A stretch of DNA of 64,000 nucleotides from Paenibacillus albidus (GCF_014644435.1 NZ_BMKR01000024.1:1-64000), one strand, 5' to 3'; shown: positions 8,875-17,829, counted from the first letter of the stretch. Notes: generated by a model not told the origin, from the letters alone. Made by a program: numbers and translations.

Positions 8875-11037
8875 TTAATTGCCAATCTTTGTGATAAGGG
8901 TGTCATACGGATCTAATTCCAAGGTTTGTTGTCCATATTCCGTATCAATAGTAGTTTTTTGAGGTTGACCGCTATTGTTAATAACAACCAATATTTTACT
9001 TTCCGGATAATAAGCACACTCTGTATATAAGTTATCCGTAATATACTTCGTTTCATTTAACTCATTGCCCGCATAGCGGATTACATTCAGCAGCAATCTT
9101 GTATTTTCCCAGCTGAATTCAAAAGAAGGAAGGTAGATCCCCTTTCCTTTACCGAAGGCATGGGTAGACAGTGTTATCATCCCACTCGTTTCATCCACTA
9201 CCGTCGCTGACCCATCGGTAAGATAAATGCTGTTCTTTGGTGTTATGCTGGCCCCTTCAGGCACCAGACCAAACTCATCGCGGGCCTCATAGGTCCATCT
9301 TCCATGGCCAACCCTGGAGCCTGTATCCTCATCCAGACCGAGAATATGTGCCATTCTGAAAAAACTGTCGTACCCTTCCACCGCCGAAGGCTGGTTGATG
9401 CCAATAAAGGTACCGCCCTCATACACCCACTCTGTCAATAGGTCCACGCACTTGTTGTCATTCCAGTATTCTCCACCACTCCATGCTGAACCGGCAGAGC
9501 CGGCATTGATCACTACATCACAATCTTGTAGTATTCCCTGACGGATATCTTCAAAATCAATGAATTGTACTTCAACCGGCAATCCCGATAAAGCCTCATT
9601 GATATGAATCAAATCATGCATATACGTTTCATGGAAATGGCCGGACAATGTCCACGATCTCAATTTGCCCCAAGCGTGCAGAATGGCTACCTTCGTCTTA
9701 ATTTGATAGGGTTTACCTTTATGATGCAGCTCTTTAATTTCTCTGAATTCATTGGCAATCTTTTCGATGTAATCGCAAAAATCCGGATAAGGCTCTACCA
9801 GATGTAAATATCCGCCCAATCCAATCCGGTCAATAGGCTCCCTGAGCAGGGCACGCCGGATATTGATCCAATACTTTTTGGCATCCAGCGTGGGGTCCCC
9901 GCCCTCCATAAAGGTAGGAAGCCCGCCTAAACCAACCGGAAATAAGTAGGGATGCAGCCGAATCTCATGCGTATCCACTTTTACACCTGAACACAGCCTT
10001 GCCTCATAACCTGAGAACACACATTTAATCATCCCGTCGAAGCCAAACTCCCCAAAGCGTTCATTGTAAGGCTCTATACCCACCCAACTGTCATCATAGA
10101 AGACATACGCCAGCTTGTCATGCCTATGCACAATATCAATTAATTTCTTGCCAAATTCGATGACAAAATCATTGATAAATGCCATATAGTCCAGCTTGCG
10201 CTGCTGCGCCGGGATATGACTGGAACGATATTTGCCGCCATTCACAAAATCCTCGGCAGTCAGCGAATACCCGTATCTTGCGGCAAACAGATCAAGCGCT
10301 CTTGAACTCACCGTGAAATCATATGAACCCCAGTCAGAGAACAGATGGCGATTGCGCTCATTACTGCCCCAGATCCAGGCGAAATTATAAAATAAGGAGG
10401 TAAACCGGACAACCGTTGTTTCCTTATGCTCGAGACACCAAGCTTCCATCCACTCCAGCAGATACTTTTGCGTTTCCGGATACACGGGATCAATCTGCAT
10501 CAAATGCTCTTTGTCCCAATGATTCGTTGTGTGATTGTACATGGAGATCTCTTCCCAGATCCGGTAGACCATGAAGCTTACGGTGTATTTATGCCAAGGA
10601 ACAATTCCGGTAAGGACCACATTTCCCGATTCCCGTTCATAATTCCACTGTTCTCTTGAAACTTCCTCGCCGGTCGTCCGGTCAAAAACCTGCCAGTACT
10701 TAAACGCCTCTTTGGAATCATTCACTCTGAATTGTTCAGCAAAAAAATCCTCCATTAAATAGATGGATAAATAATCTTGTACAGCTACCTTCGGATTTGT
10801 AATTAAAAAACTCTGCTGCAGCTTATCCGGATTCCGGGACGCCCACTCGTTATGATCTCTGATGATACAGATTGTAGAATAAATCCCGTACCCGGCATTG
10901 ATAATCTCATCTGACAACTGCGTTCCGTCACTGTCACGGATGACATCGGCACCCCACCGTTCAGCTAATTGCAGGGTCAGTGCCTCATAACCGGATTCTC
11001 CGGGCAGCGTAAAGGCCCCTGTTGTTTGTTTGGACAA
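8875..11037 (-). CDS. GH112 phosphorylase (galactosyl-N-acetylhexosamine or galactosyl-rhamnose phosphorylase)
   Basis: 720 residues, normal for GH112. The opening TGAFTLPGESGYEALTLQLA and WGADVIRDSDGTQLSDE are diagnostic. VFYDDSWVGIEPY (Asp315/Asp316) is at the family's catalytic acid position; the N-terminal half is the TIM barrel, followed by a glutamine-amidotransferase-like domain and a C-terminal beta domain. These cytoplasmic enzymes split beta-galactosides with phosphate to give galactose 1-phosphate. Known specificities are lacto-N-biose/galacto-N-biose and D-galactosyl-beta-1,4-L-rhamnose. The adjacent GH105 gene favours the rhamnose type (inference). The start is a TTG six bases after AGGAGGGG. 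Confidence 0.9.
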   Translation of the reverse strand: MSKQTTGAFTLPGESGYEALTLQLAERWGADVIRDSDGTQLSDEIINAGYGIYSTICIIRDHNEWASRNPDKLQQSFLITNPKVAVQDYLSIYLMEDFFAEQFRVNDSKEAFKYWQVFDRTTGEEVSREQWNYERESGNVVLTGIVPWHKYTVSFMVYRIWEEISMYNHTTNHWDKEHLMQIDPVYPETQKYLLEWMEAWCLEHKETTVVRFTSLFYNFAWIWGSNERNRHLFSDWGSYDFTVSSRALDLFAARYGYSLTAEDFVNGGKYRSSHIPAQQRKLDYMAFINDFVIEFGKKLIDIVHRHDKLAYVFYDDSWVGIEPYNERFGEFGFDGMIKCVFSGYEARLCSGVKVDTHEIRLHPYLFPVGLGGLPTFMEGGDPTLDAKKYWINIRRALLREPIDRIGLGGYLHLVEPYPDFCDYIEKIANEFREIKELHHKGKPYQIKTKVAILHAWGKLRSWTLSGHFHETYMHDLIHINEALSGLPVEVQFIDFEDIRQGILQDCDVVINAGSAGSAWSGGEYWNDNKCVDLLTEWVYEGGTFIGINQPSAVEGYDSFFRMAHILGLDEDTGSRVGHGRWTYEARDEFGLVPEGASITPKNSIYLTDGSATVVDETSGMITLSTHAFGKGKGIYLPSFEFSWENTRLLLNVIRYAGNELNETKYITDNLYTECAYYPESKILVVINNSGQPQKTTIDTEYGQQTLELDPYDTLITKIGN

Positions 11038-11049
11038 CTTTAGCCCCTC

Positions 11050-12069
11050 CTATCTAAGCATATCGGACAGAAAAGCCAATGCTAAGCCTTGACCCCAGCC
11101 CTGAATCCAGTCTTTGGGAATATTGCGATACCCTTCCCGGTCTTTCATAACCGCTGTGCCGCCCGATACACTCAGTACTCGTCCATCTTCGCTGATATTG
11201 TCCAAAATGCCTTTGAGGGCCTTTTGCACATATTTGGAATGCAGCGGATTGCCGTTATTGATCATAGCAGCGGCGATCCCGCAAGATGCGGATACTTCTT
11301 CATAGGACTCCTCGTCATCCAGCACCGTCCGCCATAAACCGTTCTCCGTTTGAACAATCTTAAGCGCCGCCAATTGATCCCGAAGCGAACACTCCACGTC
11401 CATACACTGCGGATACAAATACCAGTCTTTTAAAAGCGGTTTGACCTGCGATAGGGTATAAGCACCCCAGGCATTCGCTCTGCCCCAGTATAATCCGGAC
11501 ATATGATCCTGCTTCATATTATTGTAGCCGTGGTACCAGAATCCGGTGCTAGGGTCCTGCAGGTATTTGATATGCCAGTAGTATTGATTCAGGGCATCCT
11601 GGATCATGTCCTGATCTTTCAACTTGCTTCCAACGCGGAGCAGAAAAAATGCCGCCATAAACAAGGTATCCGCCCATGCCTGTTCCGGAAAATCATTGGC
11701 AACGGATACGGTATGCTGCAGAACATGGTCTCCGAACCTGAGCGCATCGTTGCGGAGATAGTCCACCTTGCTCATCACAATATCCCAATATTTCTGGTTT
11801 CCTGTTTCTTCATATAATGTGATCAGCATATGGCCCATGGCACATGTGTTTACCGTCCAGCTCGGCAGGCCCAGCTCGATATATTCATCTGCCCACTGGA
11901 CAAGCCTATCCAAATACTCTTTATTTCCTGTTGTTGTATAGGCTCTGGATACACCATAATAAGCCACACCGCAAGGCCAGTCCCACGTTAGATCCATCGC
12001 CATTGTTTTTCTGACGACTTTGTCGATGACGCTTAAGATCTCTTCCCTGTCATAATTTAATTGAAGCAT
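11050..12069 (-). CDS. GH105 unsaturated rhamnogalacturonyl/glucuronyl hydrolase (YteR/YesR-like)
   Basis: 339 residues with an (alpha/alpha)6 barrel pattern. EQAWADTLFMAAFFL holds the catalytic Asp (134); STGFWYHGYN, YWGRANAWGAY and GWGQG are GH105 signatures. The enzyme hydrates the unsaturated uronate left by rhamnogalacturonan lyases, releasing the neighbouring sugar. No signal peptide is present, so it acts on imported disaccharides. It is first in an operon, 12 bases before the GH112 gene. A divergent AraC regulator and a cre-like site upstream fit carbon-source control. Confidence 0.9.
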   Translation of the reverse strand: MLQLNYDREEILSVIDKVVRKTMAMDLTWDWPCGVAYYGVSRAYTTTGNKEYLDRLVQWADEYIELGLPSWTVNTCAMGHMLITLYEETGNQKYWDIVMSKVDYLRNDALRFGDHVLQHTVSVANDFPEQAWADTLFMAAFFLLRVGSKLKDQDMIQDALNQYYWHIKYLQDPSTGFWYHGYNNMKQDHMSGLYWGRANAWGAYTLSQVKPLLKDWYLYPQCMDVECSLRDQLAALKIVQTENGLWRTVLDDEESYEEVSASCGIAAAMINNGNPLHSKYVQKALKGILDNISEDGRVLSVSGGTAVMKDREGYRNIPKDWIQGWGQGLALAFLSDMLR

Positions 12070-12129
12070 TTAAATTCTCCCCTCTTTCGCACACGCCCCC
12101 AAAGGCGCTTGAGAGCTGTCCGTCCTTAT

Positions 12130-12143
12130 TGTAAACGCTTTAT
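12130..12143 (-). promoter_or_regulatory. Candidate CcpA binding site (cre)
   Basis: TGTAAACGCTTTAT matches the cre consensus TGWAARCGYTWNCW at 13 of 14 positions, about 61 bases upstream of the GH105 start. This implies catabolite repression of the GH105-GH112 operon. Confidence 0.5.
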
Positions 12144-12294
12144 ACACTCAATTGTACGCAGCAAAATGGTCTGAATCTAAGCGTATTCGCAGCAAAACTG
12201 CGCAATTCCAACCATTTATTCTTTATGATTAGTTGAATTTGACATAACGTTCGCCTATAATCAACTCAAATTAACGTGAGTGGGAGTATGGAAT

Positions 12295-13236
12295 ATGCCC
12301 AGAAAAAAGAAGCCCGTCATTGAATACCGCCACTACAGCTTACCTATAAACTTCCCTATCTTGCTGTTAAGCGGTGAACGTTGGAAAATCTCCGATATCA
12401 AAAGTGAACATCTTCATTTCCATAACCATTTGGAGATTGGCATTTGCCATTCGGATAGCGGCATCATGGAGATCAAAGGAGAATCTGTACCCTTTACAGC
12501 CGGCGATGTGACCTTCATCCCCAGGTACCTTCCTCATACAACATATAGTTCGCCCAATACTGCCAGTCTTTGGTCTTATATCTTTTTTTCGCCAGAGGAC
12601 CTCTTTGGGCATTCATTTAAAAGTGCTTACAGCAATTTCAAGCCGAATTTGTGGGCAGCGGAGGGAATGAACTGTATTTTGAACAAGGAGGAGCATCCCA
12701 AGGTTTATACACTTGCGACGTCGATCGTAGAGGAACTGAAGCAACAGAATCCTTACTATCAGGAAAGTGCCTACGGCTTATTGTTATCCCTTTATATAGA
12801 ACTCCTTAGAATTCATTCCAGGAATGAACCCTTGGCAGATCAAGAAACAGAGCATAGCCTGAAAGGCGATTTTGTCATTTCTCCGGTTCTGGAGTATATC
12901 ACTAAAAACTACATGACACCCATTACCATCGATTTTTTGGCTGATCTGTGCCACTTAAGCACAACTCATTTCCGCAGAAAATTCCATGAAATTATGGGCA
13001 CGGCGCCTCTCGATTTCCTTAACAGCACCCGAATCGAAGAGGCCTGCAAGCAGTTAAAAAGCACGGAGGATTCCATTCTCTCGATCTCCGAACAAGTCGG
13101 ATTCCAGTCCATTTCCAGCTTCAACCGATGTTTCTCCAGGCTTATGGGAGAGTCGCCAAAAGTATGGCGTAAAGGGGCTCAGTCCGAAGCACAATCCGCG
13201 AAAGCGTCTATACTGGAGTTTACGGGGTGGGTATAA
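12295..13236 (+). CDS. AraC family regulator with N-terminal cupin domain
   Basis: About 313 residues. The N-terminal cupin (HLHFHNHLEIGICHSDSG, then FTAGDVTFIPRYLPHT) is a sugar-sensing domain; residues from about 205 to the end hold two helix-turn-helix motifs (IDFLADLCHLSTTHFRRKFH and ILSISEQVGFQSISSFNRCF). The frame is open to a GTG at 12280, but GGGAG eight bases before the ATG at 12295 fixes the start there. Divergent from the GH105-GH112 operon, it is the likely activator of that operon. Confidence 0.9.
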   Translation: MPRKKKPVIEYRHYSLPINFPILLLSGERWKISDIKSEHLHFHNHLEIGICHSDSGIMEIKGESVPFTAGDVTFIPRYLPHTTYSSPNTASLWSYIFFSPEDLFGHSFKSAYSNFKPNLWAAEGMNCILNKEEHPKVYTLATSIVEELKQQNPYYQESAYGLLLSLYIELLRIHSRNEPLADQETEHSLKGDFVISPVLEYITKNYMTPITIDFLADLCHLSTTHFRRKFHEIMGTAPLDFLNSTRIEEACKQLKSTEDSILSISEQVGFQSISSFNRCFSRLMGESPKVWRKGAQSEAQSAKASILEFTGWV

Positions 13237-13304
13237 GACTAACCGGGGAAAAAGAACAAAATCACCCTACGGGTGAATAACAACTCGGAGCTTATGAGCC
13301 CCGG

Positions 13305-13419
13305 ATTGTTGTACAATAGGCAAGATTATCGTCATTTGACTTGCTTAGAGCTCACATTGTTGTACAATGTGCACAACTCTCGCCCATATAGGTGGTTAGG
13401 ACATGCATTGTTGACCGTG
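13305..13419. repeat. Three degenerate 51-bp repeats
   Basis: ATTGTTGTACAAT recurs at 13305 and 13356 and, degenerate, ATTGTTGACCGT at 13407, with exact 51-base spacing. TTGTACAA in the core is palindromic. The tract follows the araC gene in non-coding DNA. Confidence 0.55.
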
Positions 13420-13496
13420 CGATTCTGTGTGGGCCCCTCTGCGGACATGATGATGCCCCTTAACGATCTATCCGCGGCTGATGCGGACAGGAGATC

Positions 13497-13595
13497 TATT
13501 GGGGAGGATTCGTCTATCAGCAGGATAAACGGACAGAGATTCCGCTATTGGCGAGGATTCGTCTATTCAGCAGGGTAAACGGACAGAGGTTCCGC
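13497..13595. repeat. Two tandem ~50-bp repeats
   Basis: Two units (13497-13545 and 13546-13595) share TATTGG.GAGGATTCGTC, AAACGGACAGAG and TTCCGC, with about five differences. GGAC...TTCCGC elements like this are scattered in Paenibacillus intergenic DNA (recollection). The rest of 13237-13740 holds no convincing gene. Confidence 0.65.
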
Positions 13596-13743
13596 TAATT
13601 GTCCTATCCCCCCTCATTCTAAGCTCAATCGAACATTATAACGGCTCCTGAGTCCGAATCCCCCAGGAAAGCAGACTTTTTCGCAAAATAGGGTCTTCTC
13701 TGTCCGCTTCACTCCCATCATTTCCTAAACAATAAAAAATAAA

Positions 13744-13785
13744 GACGCTCGGGAGCAATTCCTGAGCGTCTTCTTGTGTTCTTTT
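13744..13785 (+). terminator. Strong terminator hairpin
   Basis: GACGCTCGGG ... CCTGAGCGTC (13744-13770), followed by TTCTTGTG and TTCTTTTATTT. It closes the repeat region after the araC gene. Confidence 0.75.
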
Positions 13786-13911
13786 ATTTCAAATTATATT
13801 TATTTACTATCGTGTATCCATCAGACAAGAACCGAGTAGAATAAGAAATTTTATGTATGGGTATGAATATGTTGTATAGCTGTGATCCCAGATTTCACAC
13901 GAATACGCGTG

Positions 13912-14080
13912 TATAATCGCAGAAGCAATAGAAGGCTTACAAGGACGGCCGGCTAACTCCCGGAAGGGAGGTGAGGCCAATGGAGGTGTATCAAGCGTAA
14001 TCTTTGATGTTCATGTTCGGCATGTTCATTATCGCTTTGCTGAACTACCTGCTAACGCCACTCTTCTTACGCTTTCTTTT
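13912..14080 (+). pseudogene. Broken holin-like (Hol_Tox type) small toxin gene
   Basis: From the ATG at 13980 the frame reads MEVYQA, then TAA at 13998-14000, then in the same frame SLMFMFGMFIIALLNYL. The joined peptide (MEVYQA-x-SLMFMFGMFIIALL) matches small single-span holin-like toxins common in Bacillus and Paenibacillus, where a Leu codon stands in place of the stop. A TATAAT box is at 13912-13917. CTCCC (13957) can pair with GGGAG (13966) and mask the strong ribosome site GGGAGGTGA, a type I toxin habit. The frame then runs into the 3' end of the convergent NUDIX gene, so the C-terminus is also lost. Probably inactive. Confidence 0.6.
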
Positions 14081-14463
14081 GTCCAAGGAGGAGCTTTGGG
14101 ATGATTCATTATTTCATCGTAGGTCATCCAATGTACGGCTTCAATCTCATCGGGACTCTTGCTATATGCTGTACCTCTATCATATTCGCATAGGAAGACC
14201 ATATTTATAACGTCGTATCCATCATCTGTCACAAAGGAGGAACTGTAAACAAAAGTAACAGCATCTTTTATCTCGATGCCAACTTCTTCAAAAAGTTCTC
14301 GCTTTATAGTCCGTTCTAGGATTTCGAGTGTGTTCCCTTCAACGTCTGCTTTTCCTCCCACAAGGGACAGAGTACCCCCTGCATGTTCTTCTTTGGTACT
14401 TCGTGTAATAACAAGCCATTTATCATCCCTACAGATTGCACCTTCTACGTTTACTATGAACAC
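14029..14463 (-). CDS. NUDIX hydrolase
   Basis: 144 residues. The Nudix box is GGKADVEGNTLEILERTIKR followed at once by ELFEEVGIEI, with the catalytic REL(F)EEVG helix intact. It hydrolyses nucleoside diphosphate derivatives (NDP-X); the substrate is not defined. The C-terminal tail (SVRRVALAGSSAKR) is read from the complement of the decayed toxin gene, so the natural 3' end may have been replaced when the toxin fragment arrived. It stands alone between convergent and same-strand neighbours. Confidence 0.85.
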   Translation of the reverse strand: MFIVNVEGAICRDDKWLVITRSTKEEHAGGTLSLVGGKADVEGNTLEILERTIKRELFEEVGIEIKDAVTFVYSSSFVTDDGYDVINMVFLCEYDRGTAYSKSPDEIEAVHWMTYDEIMNHPKAPPWTKESVRRVALAGSSAKR

Positions 14464-14592
14464 GCTGTTTTGCTCCCCTCTAAAGAGATTCTACTTTAGC
14501 AACTTTAACATTATCTTCCTAACGATGGAACCTTGTGTGCGTACAAGGTAGTATTGGAAACATAGTGATAACGGCTCATGGATTCAAAGATC

Positions 14593-14626
14593 AAAAAAGG
14601 CAGCCAATCCTTTCTGGACGGCTGCC
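14593..14626 (-). terminator. Terminator of the EamA transporter gene
   Basis: GGCAGCC (14599-14605) pairs with GGCTGCC (14620-14626); on the minus strand a run of six T residues follows. Confidence 0.8.
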
Positions 14627-14659
14627 TTCGATTAAAGTTGACTTCAATAAAATGAGAGG

Positions 14660-15550
14660 TTACTCATTTTTAGTCTTATAAGGATATTTTATTGTTAGGC
14701 TTACTTCACTAATAAATGTTGATCCCAGTAGCAGGATAGCGCCGAATATTTGAAATACTGTCATACTTTCGCCTATCACAAGTGCTGAAATCAATAATGA
14801 TGTTAGGGGATCTACATAACTTAATATAGCGATGCTTTGACCATTTAGCCCTTTCATTCCAGAAAAGAAAAGGTAGAACCCCACGCCTGCATGGAGGATT
14901 CCCAAAATCAAAATAAGGATCACGGAATCGCTGGATATCTGAAATAATCCTGATTTCTCTTCAGCAATAAAAAGATAAGCCATCAGCAATATCGATGATA
15001 ATAGTAGTTGTGCAATCGTGATTTCCAATCCATTCATATTCCTAATGAATTTGTTGGTCAAAGTCAGGATGGCATAAAAAGCGGCCGCAATAAGTCCATA
15101 TACGATACCAAGCAAATGATTGCCGTCTTCACCGCTTCTCCCGCTCTGTAAAATTAAAATTAACCCCAAAATGGCAGCACAGGCACATAAACATTTTTTC
15201 AGGGAGAGCTTTTCTTTAAGCACAATAGGTGACATTACTATTACCAAAACAGGAGCGAAATAGTAACTTAAAGCGGCATTTGCGATTGTGGTTTCCTTAT
15301 AAGCCTGAAAGAGAAAGACCCAATTTCCGCTCAAGGCGATGCTTGCAAGTAATAATGCAAGAGCATTCTTTTTCAGGTTAGGCCATGATACTTTATTCTT
15401 GGTTATGATGGAGATTCCGAACAATAACAAACCACCGATCAGGCTCATGAATAAAGCGATCTCACTTGAGCTCAAATCAATATATTTTGCAAAAACGCCA
15501 ACTGCACCGAAAATCACCATAGACAAAACGAAATATATTTTTTCTTTCAT
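14660..15550 (-). CDS. EamA/DMT superfamily transporter
   Basis: 296 residues with about ten membrane segments in two repeated EamA halves (for example NWVFLFQAYKETTIANAALSY in the first and GFYLFFSGMKGLNGQSIAIL in the second), the 10-TMS drug/metabolite transporter fold. These proteins export amino acids, nucleosides or other metabolites; the substrate is unknown. It is a single gene with its own terminator. Dyad sites containing ACAGTAGA lie 60-130 bases upstream and may be operators for an unlinked regulator. Confidence 0.88.
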   Translation of the reverse strand: MKEKIYFVLSMVIFGAVGVFAKYIDLSSSEIALFMSLIGGLLLFGISIITKNKVSWPNLKKNALALLLASIALSGNWVFLFQAYKETTIANAALSYYFAPVLVIVMSPIVLKEKLSLKKCLCACAAILGLILILQSGRSGEDGNHLLGIVYGLIAAAFYAILTLTNKFIRNMNGLEITIAQLLLSSILLMAYLFIAEEKSGLFQISSDSVILILILGILHAGVGFYLFFSGMKGLNGQSIAILSYVDPLTSLLISALVIGESMTVFQIFGAILLLGSTFISEVSLTIKYPYKTKNE

Positions 15551-15612
15551 TTGTTTTCCCGCTTTCTACTAATATGATGGTAAGACCAATAAGATATAGT
15601 CTGTCCTTACAT

Positions 15613-15690
15613 ACAGTAGAATCTATGGAAAAGGACCAGCAAACCTCATGTAGATACCTTGACAGTAGATTCTACTGTTGTGGTTCTACT
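15613..15690. promoter_or_regulatory. Dyad sites ACAGTAGA-N-TCTACTGT
   Basis: A perfect 8-bp-arm dyad (15662-15678) lies upstream of the EamA gene. A half-matching copy (ACAGTAGAATCTATGG, 15613-15628) lies about 50 bases nearer the gene, and a TTCTACTG half-site follows at 15683. Repeated spacing suggests cooperative operator binding; the regulator is unknown. Confidence 0.45.
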
Positions 15691-15847
15691 GGGGGGGCAA
15701 TAAAATTATACATTTTTTATCCTCCTTCACCAGCGGATTCATTTTTATGAGTCCTGGCAGGTTTTTTTCATTATAACACACGAAATTTAGCATCCCGAAA
15801 CCAGAGCCATCTTTTATATTGATTTCATATATTTACTCCTTATTTCA

Positions 15848-17083
15848 TCATGTTTCAGGCTGCTGCTTAGGTAAAGCTATAAATATGAAGAATCCAATAA
15901 TAAATAGGGGGATAATCGCTAGAATACTAAGTTTTGCATTGCCTGTTAAGGTTGTTGTCAAAGACATCACCGCAGGACCGATAATCGCCGCAAACTTGCC
16001 GAAGATATTGTAAAAACCAAAGAATTCATTGGAGTTTTCCTTAGGAATAATCTTTGCAAAATAAGACCTGCTGAGCGCCTGGATCCCGCCTTGGGCTGAA
16101 CCGATTAACGCACCCAGTATAAAAATATGCCACACTGAAGTAATAAAGAAAGCCGCGATACAGGAAAGGATATAGGTGAAAATACCGACGATAATCATCG
16201 TTCGGGCTGAATATGTTTTGGCCAGATTACCGTAGAGGATGGCACACGGAAACGCAATGATCTGGATGACTAATAAAATCCCAAGTAAGGTGAAGGTGTC
16301 GAAGGCATCCGCACCCAGAACTGATGTAGCATAGGGCACCACCATTTTAATGATGGTATCAACCCCGTCAATATAGAAGAAGTAAGCAATTAAGAAAACA
16401 AACACAACTTTGTGCTGTCTGATATTCTTGAAGGTGTCGGCCAGTCTTTTAAAACTGCTCACAACCGGTCTCGGTTCCGGCTCAATATAGTGTCTCTGCT
16501 TCACGTCCCTGATCATGGGTACAGTCAGCAGCCCCCACCAAAGGGCAGTAATGATAAATCCAATCTGATAACCGATGGACTTGTCCATTCCCATAACAAA
16601 AATCAAAAGAAGGCTGATCCCAAATGGAATGACGCTGGAGATATATCCAAACGCAAACCCTCTGGTGGATACCTTATCCATCCGTTCATCACTCGCAACA
16701 TCCACCAGAAAAGAGTCATAGAAAATATTGGCTCCGGCAAAACCAATGGCGGACAAGATATAAAACACTATCAATAGCTGCCACTGCCCGCTCTCGGGTG
16801 CAATGAATGCCAGCGAAGCGGTAGCCATCACACCAATCACCGCGAAAAATACAAAGAAACGCTTCTTCGTATCCTTATAATCTGCGATCGTGCCTAAAAT
16901 CGGGCTAAGGATAGCTACCAGAATACTTGCAATGGAATTGAAATACCCCAAATCCATACTGCTGTTCACATTCGTAAACATGCCAAATACAATGGGCAGC
17001 AGCGCAGTGGTAATGGCCATCGAATAGGCTGAATTGCCACAGTCATATAAAATCCATGATTTCTCCTCTTTGCTTAACTTCAT
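15848..17083 (-). CDS. UMF1 family MFS transporter (Atg22-like)
   Basis: 411 residues and about 12 membrane segments. SWILYDCGNSAYSMAI at the N-terminus, SPILGTIADYKDTKKRFF (MFS motif A region) and SAQGGIQALSRSYFAKIIPK are characteristic of the UMF1 branch, whose eukaryotic relative Atg22 exports vacuolar amino acids. The bacterial substrate is unknown. Monocistronic. A 10-bp palindrome ATCACGTGAT (17121-17130) sits about 40 bases upstream of the start and could be an operator. Confidence 0.88.
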   Translation of the reverse strand: MKLSKEEKSWILYDCGNSAYSMAITTALLPIVFGMFTNVNSSMDLGYFNSIASILVAILSPILGTIADYKDTKKRFFVFFAVIGVMATASLAFIAPESGQWQLLIVFYILSAIGFAGANIFYDSFLVDVASDERMDKVSTRGFAFGYISSVIPFGISLLLIFVMGMDKSIGYQIGFIITALWWGLLTVPMIRDVKQRHYIEPEPRPVVSSFKRLADTFKNIRQHKVVFVFLIAYFFYIDGVDTIIKMVVPYATSVLGADAFDTFTLLGILLVIQIIAFPCAILYGNLAKTYSARTMIIVGIFTYILSCIAAFFITSVWHIFILGALIGSAQGGIQALSRSYFAKIIPKENSNEFFGFYNIFGKFAAIIGPAVMSLTTTLTGNAKLSILAIIPLFIIGFFIFIALPKQQPET

Positions 17084-17185
17084 ATAACACCCGCCTCTTA
17101 TAACCTATTGTTACTGTTATATCACGTGATCGTATGTGGCATGTTAAATGGGTGTTAAATCACAAATGACCGGATTCCCCGAACT

Positions 17186-17283
17186 ACAGCGTTTCCCTTG
17201 ATAATTCATTGTTGGCTTTGAGTTTATAGTTCCTGTCATCGACGACCGTTCAGAACGCATAGTCCACCTTTTCCGTCGTCAAG
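17186..17283 (-). pseudogene. Decayed DUF4317 gene fragment
   Basis: Minus-strand reading gives TTEKVDYAF-stop-TVVDDRNYKLKA, then in another frame NYQGKRC. These align in order with VTAEKVERAFETVIDDKYYEMKA and VNYQGKRC of the intact DUF4317 protein at 4576-5742. The segment between them, about 30 residues in the intact protein, is missing. It lies directly after the CDP-alcohol phosphatidyltransferase gene. Confidence 0.75.
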
Positions 17284-17289
17284 TCTATA

Positions 17290-17829
17290 TCAATCCCTTC
17301 TCGCGGCAAACAGGCTTTTCGCGTCTCTTTGCAAGGTGCTGGAAGTTAGGTGCACCGTCAGCTCTTCGATCGCCGCCAGGCTGGCAACGATGCAGATCGT
17401 CCATTCCATTATACGAAAATCGACGAAAGGATAGAGAAAGGGAATACAAAATAAAAGCCCGCCCGTGGCTTTATTGGCATACGTATGAAGGACGGCAAAG
17501 GTGCGATGCTTCCGGTAGACAACCCACAGGGAAGCTATCCGGACAAACGTGATGCCTGCCATCCAGATCCAGATTTCTACTGCGATCGGCTGCGTCGTCA
17601 AGATCACGACGATGATGACGCTCATCAGAACCATGTCCGCGATGCTGTCCAGCATGGTGCCGAGCTTGCTTGACGAGCAGGTTCTTCTGGCTATATATCC
17701 GTCCAGCATGTCCGTGGCCCCGCATACGACGTAAATCGCCCAAAACAGGGGACCAAACGGGGGTAACGCGAACAGGAACAGCGACAACATGATTCTCAGC
17801 ATGGAAAGCAGATTCGGTATGTACTTCAT
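17290..17829 (-). CDS. CDP-alcohol phosphatidyltransferase family protein
   Basis: 179 residues with about five to six membrane segments. The catalytic motif D-x2-D-G-x2-A-R...G-x3-D-x3-D is complete in GATDMLDGYIARR plus LGTMLDSIADM. The family swaps CMP for an alcohol to make phospholipids (PgsA is a member). This copy is short and unlinked to lipid genes, so it is probably an accessory enzyme and the alcohol is unknown. The C-terminal residues run up to the decayed DUF4317 fragment, so the 3' end may have been reshaped. Confidence 0.82.
   Translation of the reverse strand: MKYIPNLLSMLRIMLSLFLFALPPFGPLFWAIYVVCGATDMLDGYIARRTCSSSKLGTMLDSIADMVLMSVIIVVILTTQPIAVEIWIWMAGITFVRIASLWVVYRKHRTFAVLHTYANKATGGLLFCIPFLYPFVDFRIMEWTICIVASLAAIEELTVHLTSSTLQRDAKSLFAARRD

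Noticed and set aside
13273..13578. 101-codon plus-strand frame after the araC gene
   Set aside because: It lies across the tandem ~50-bp repeats, has no ribosome site and no protein-like composition.
14004..14210. 68-codon frame starting inside the toxin remnant
   Set aside because: It is the second half of the broken toxin running into the antisense of the NUDIX gene, not an independent gene.
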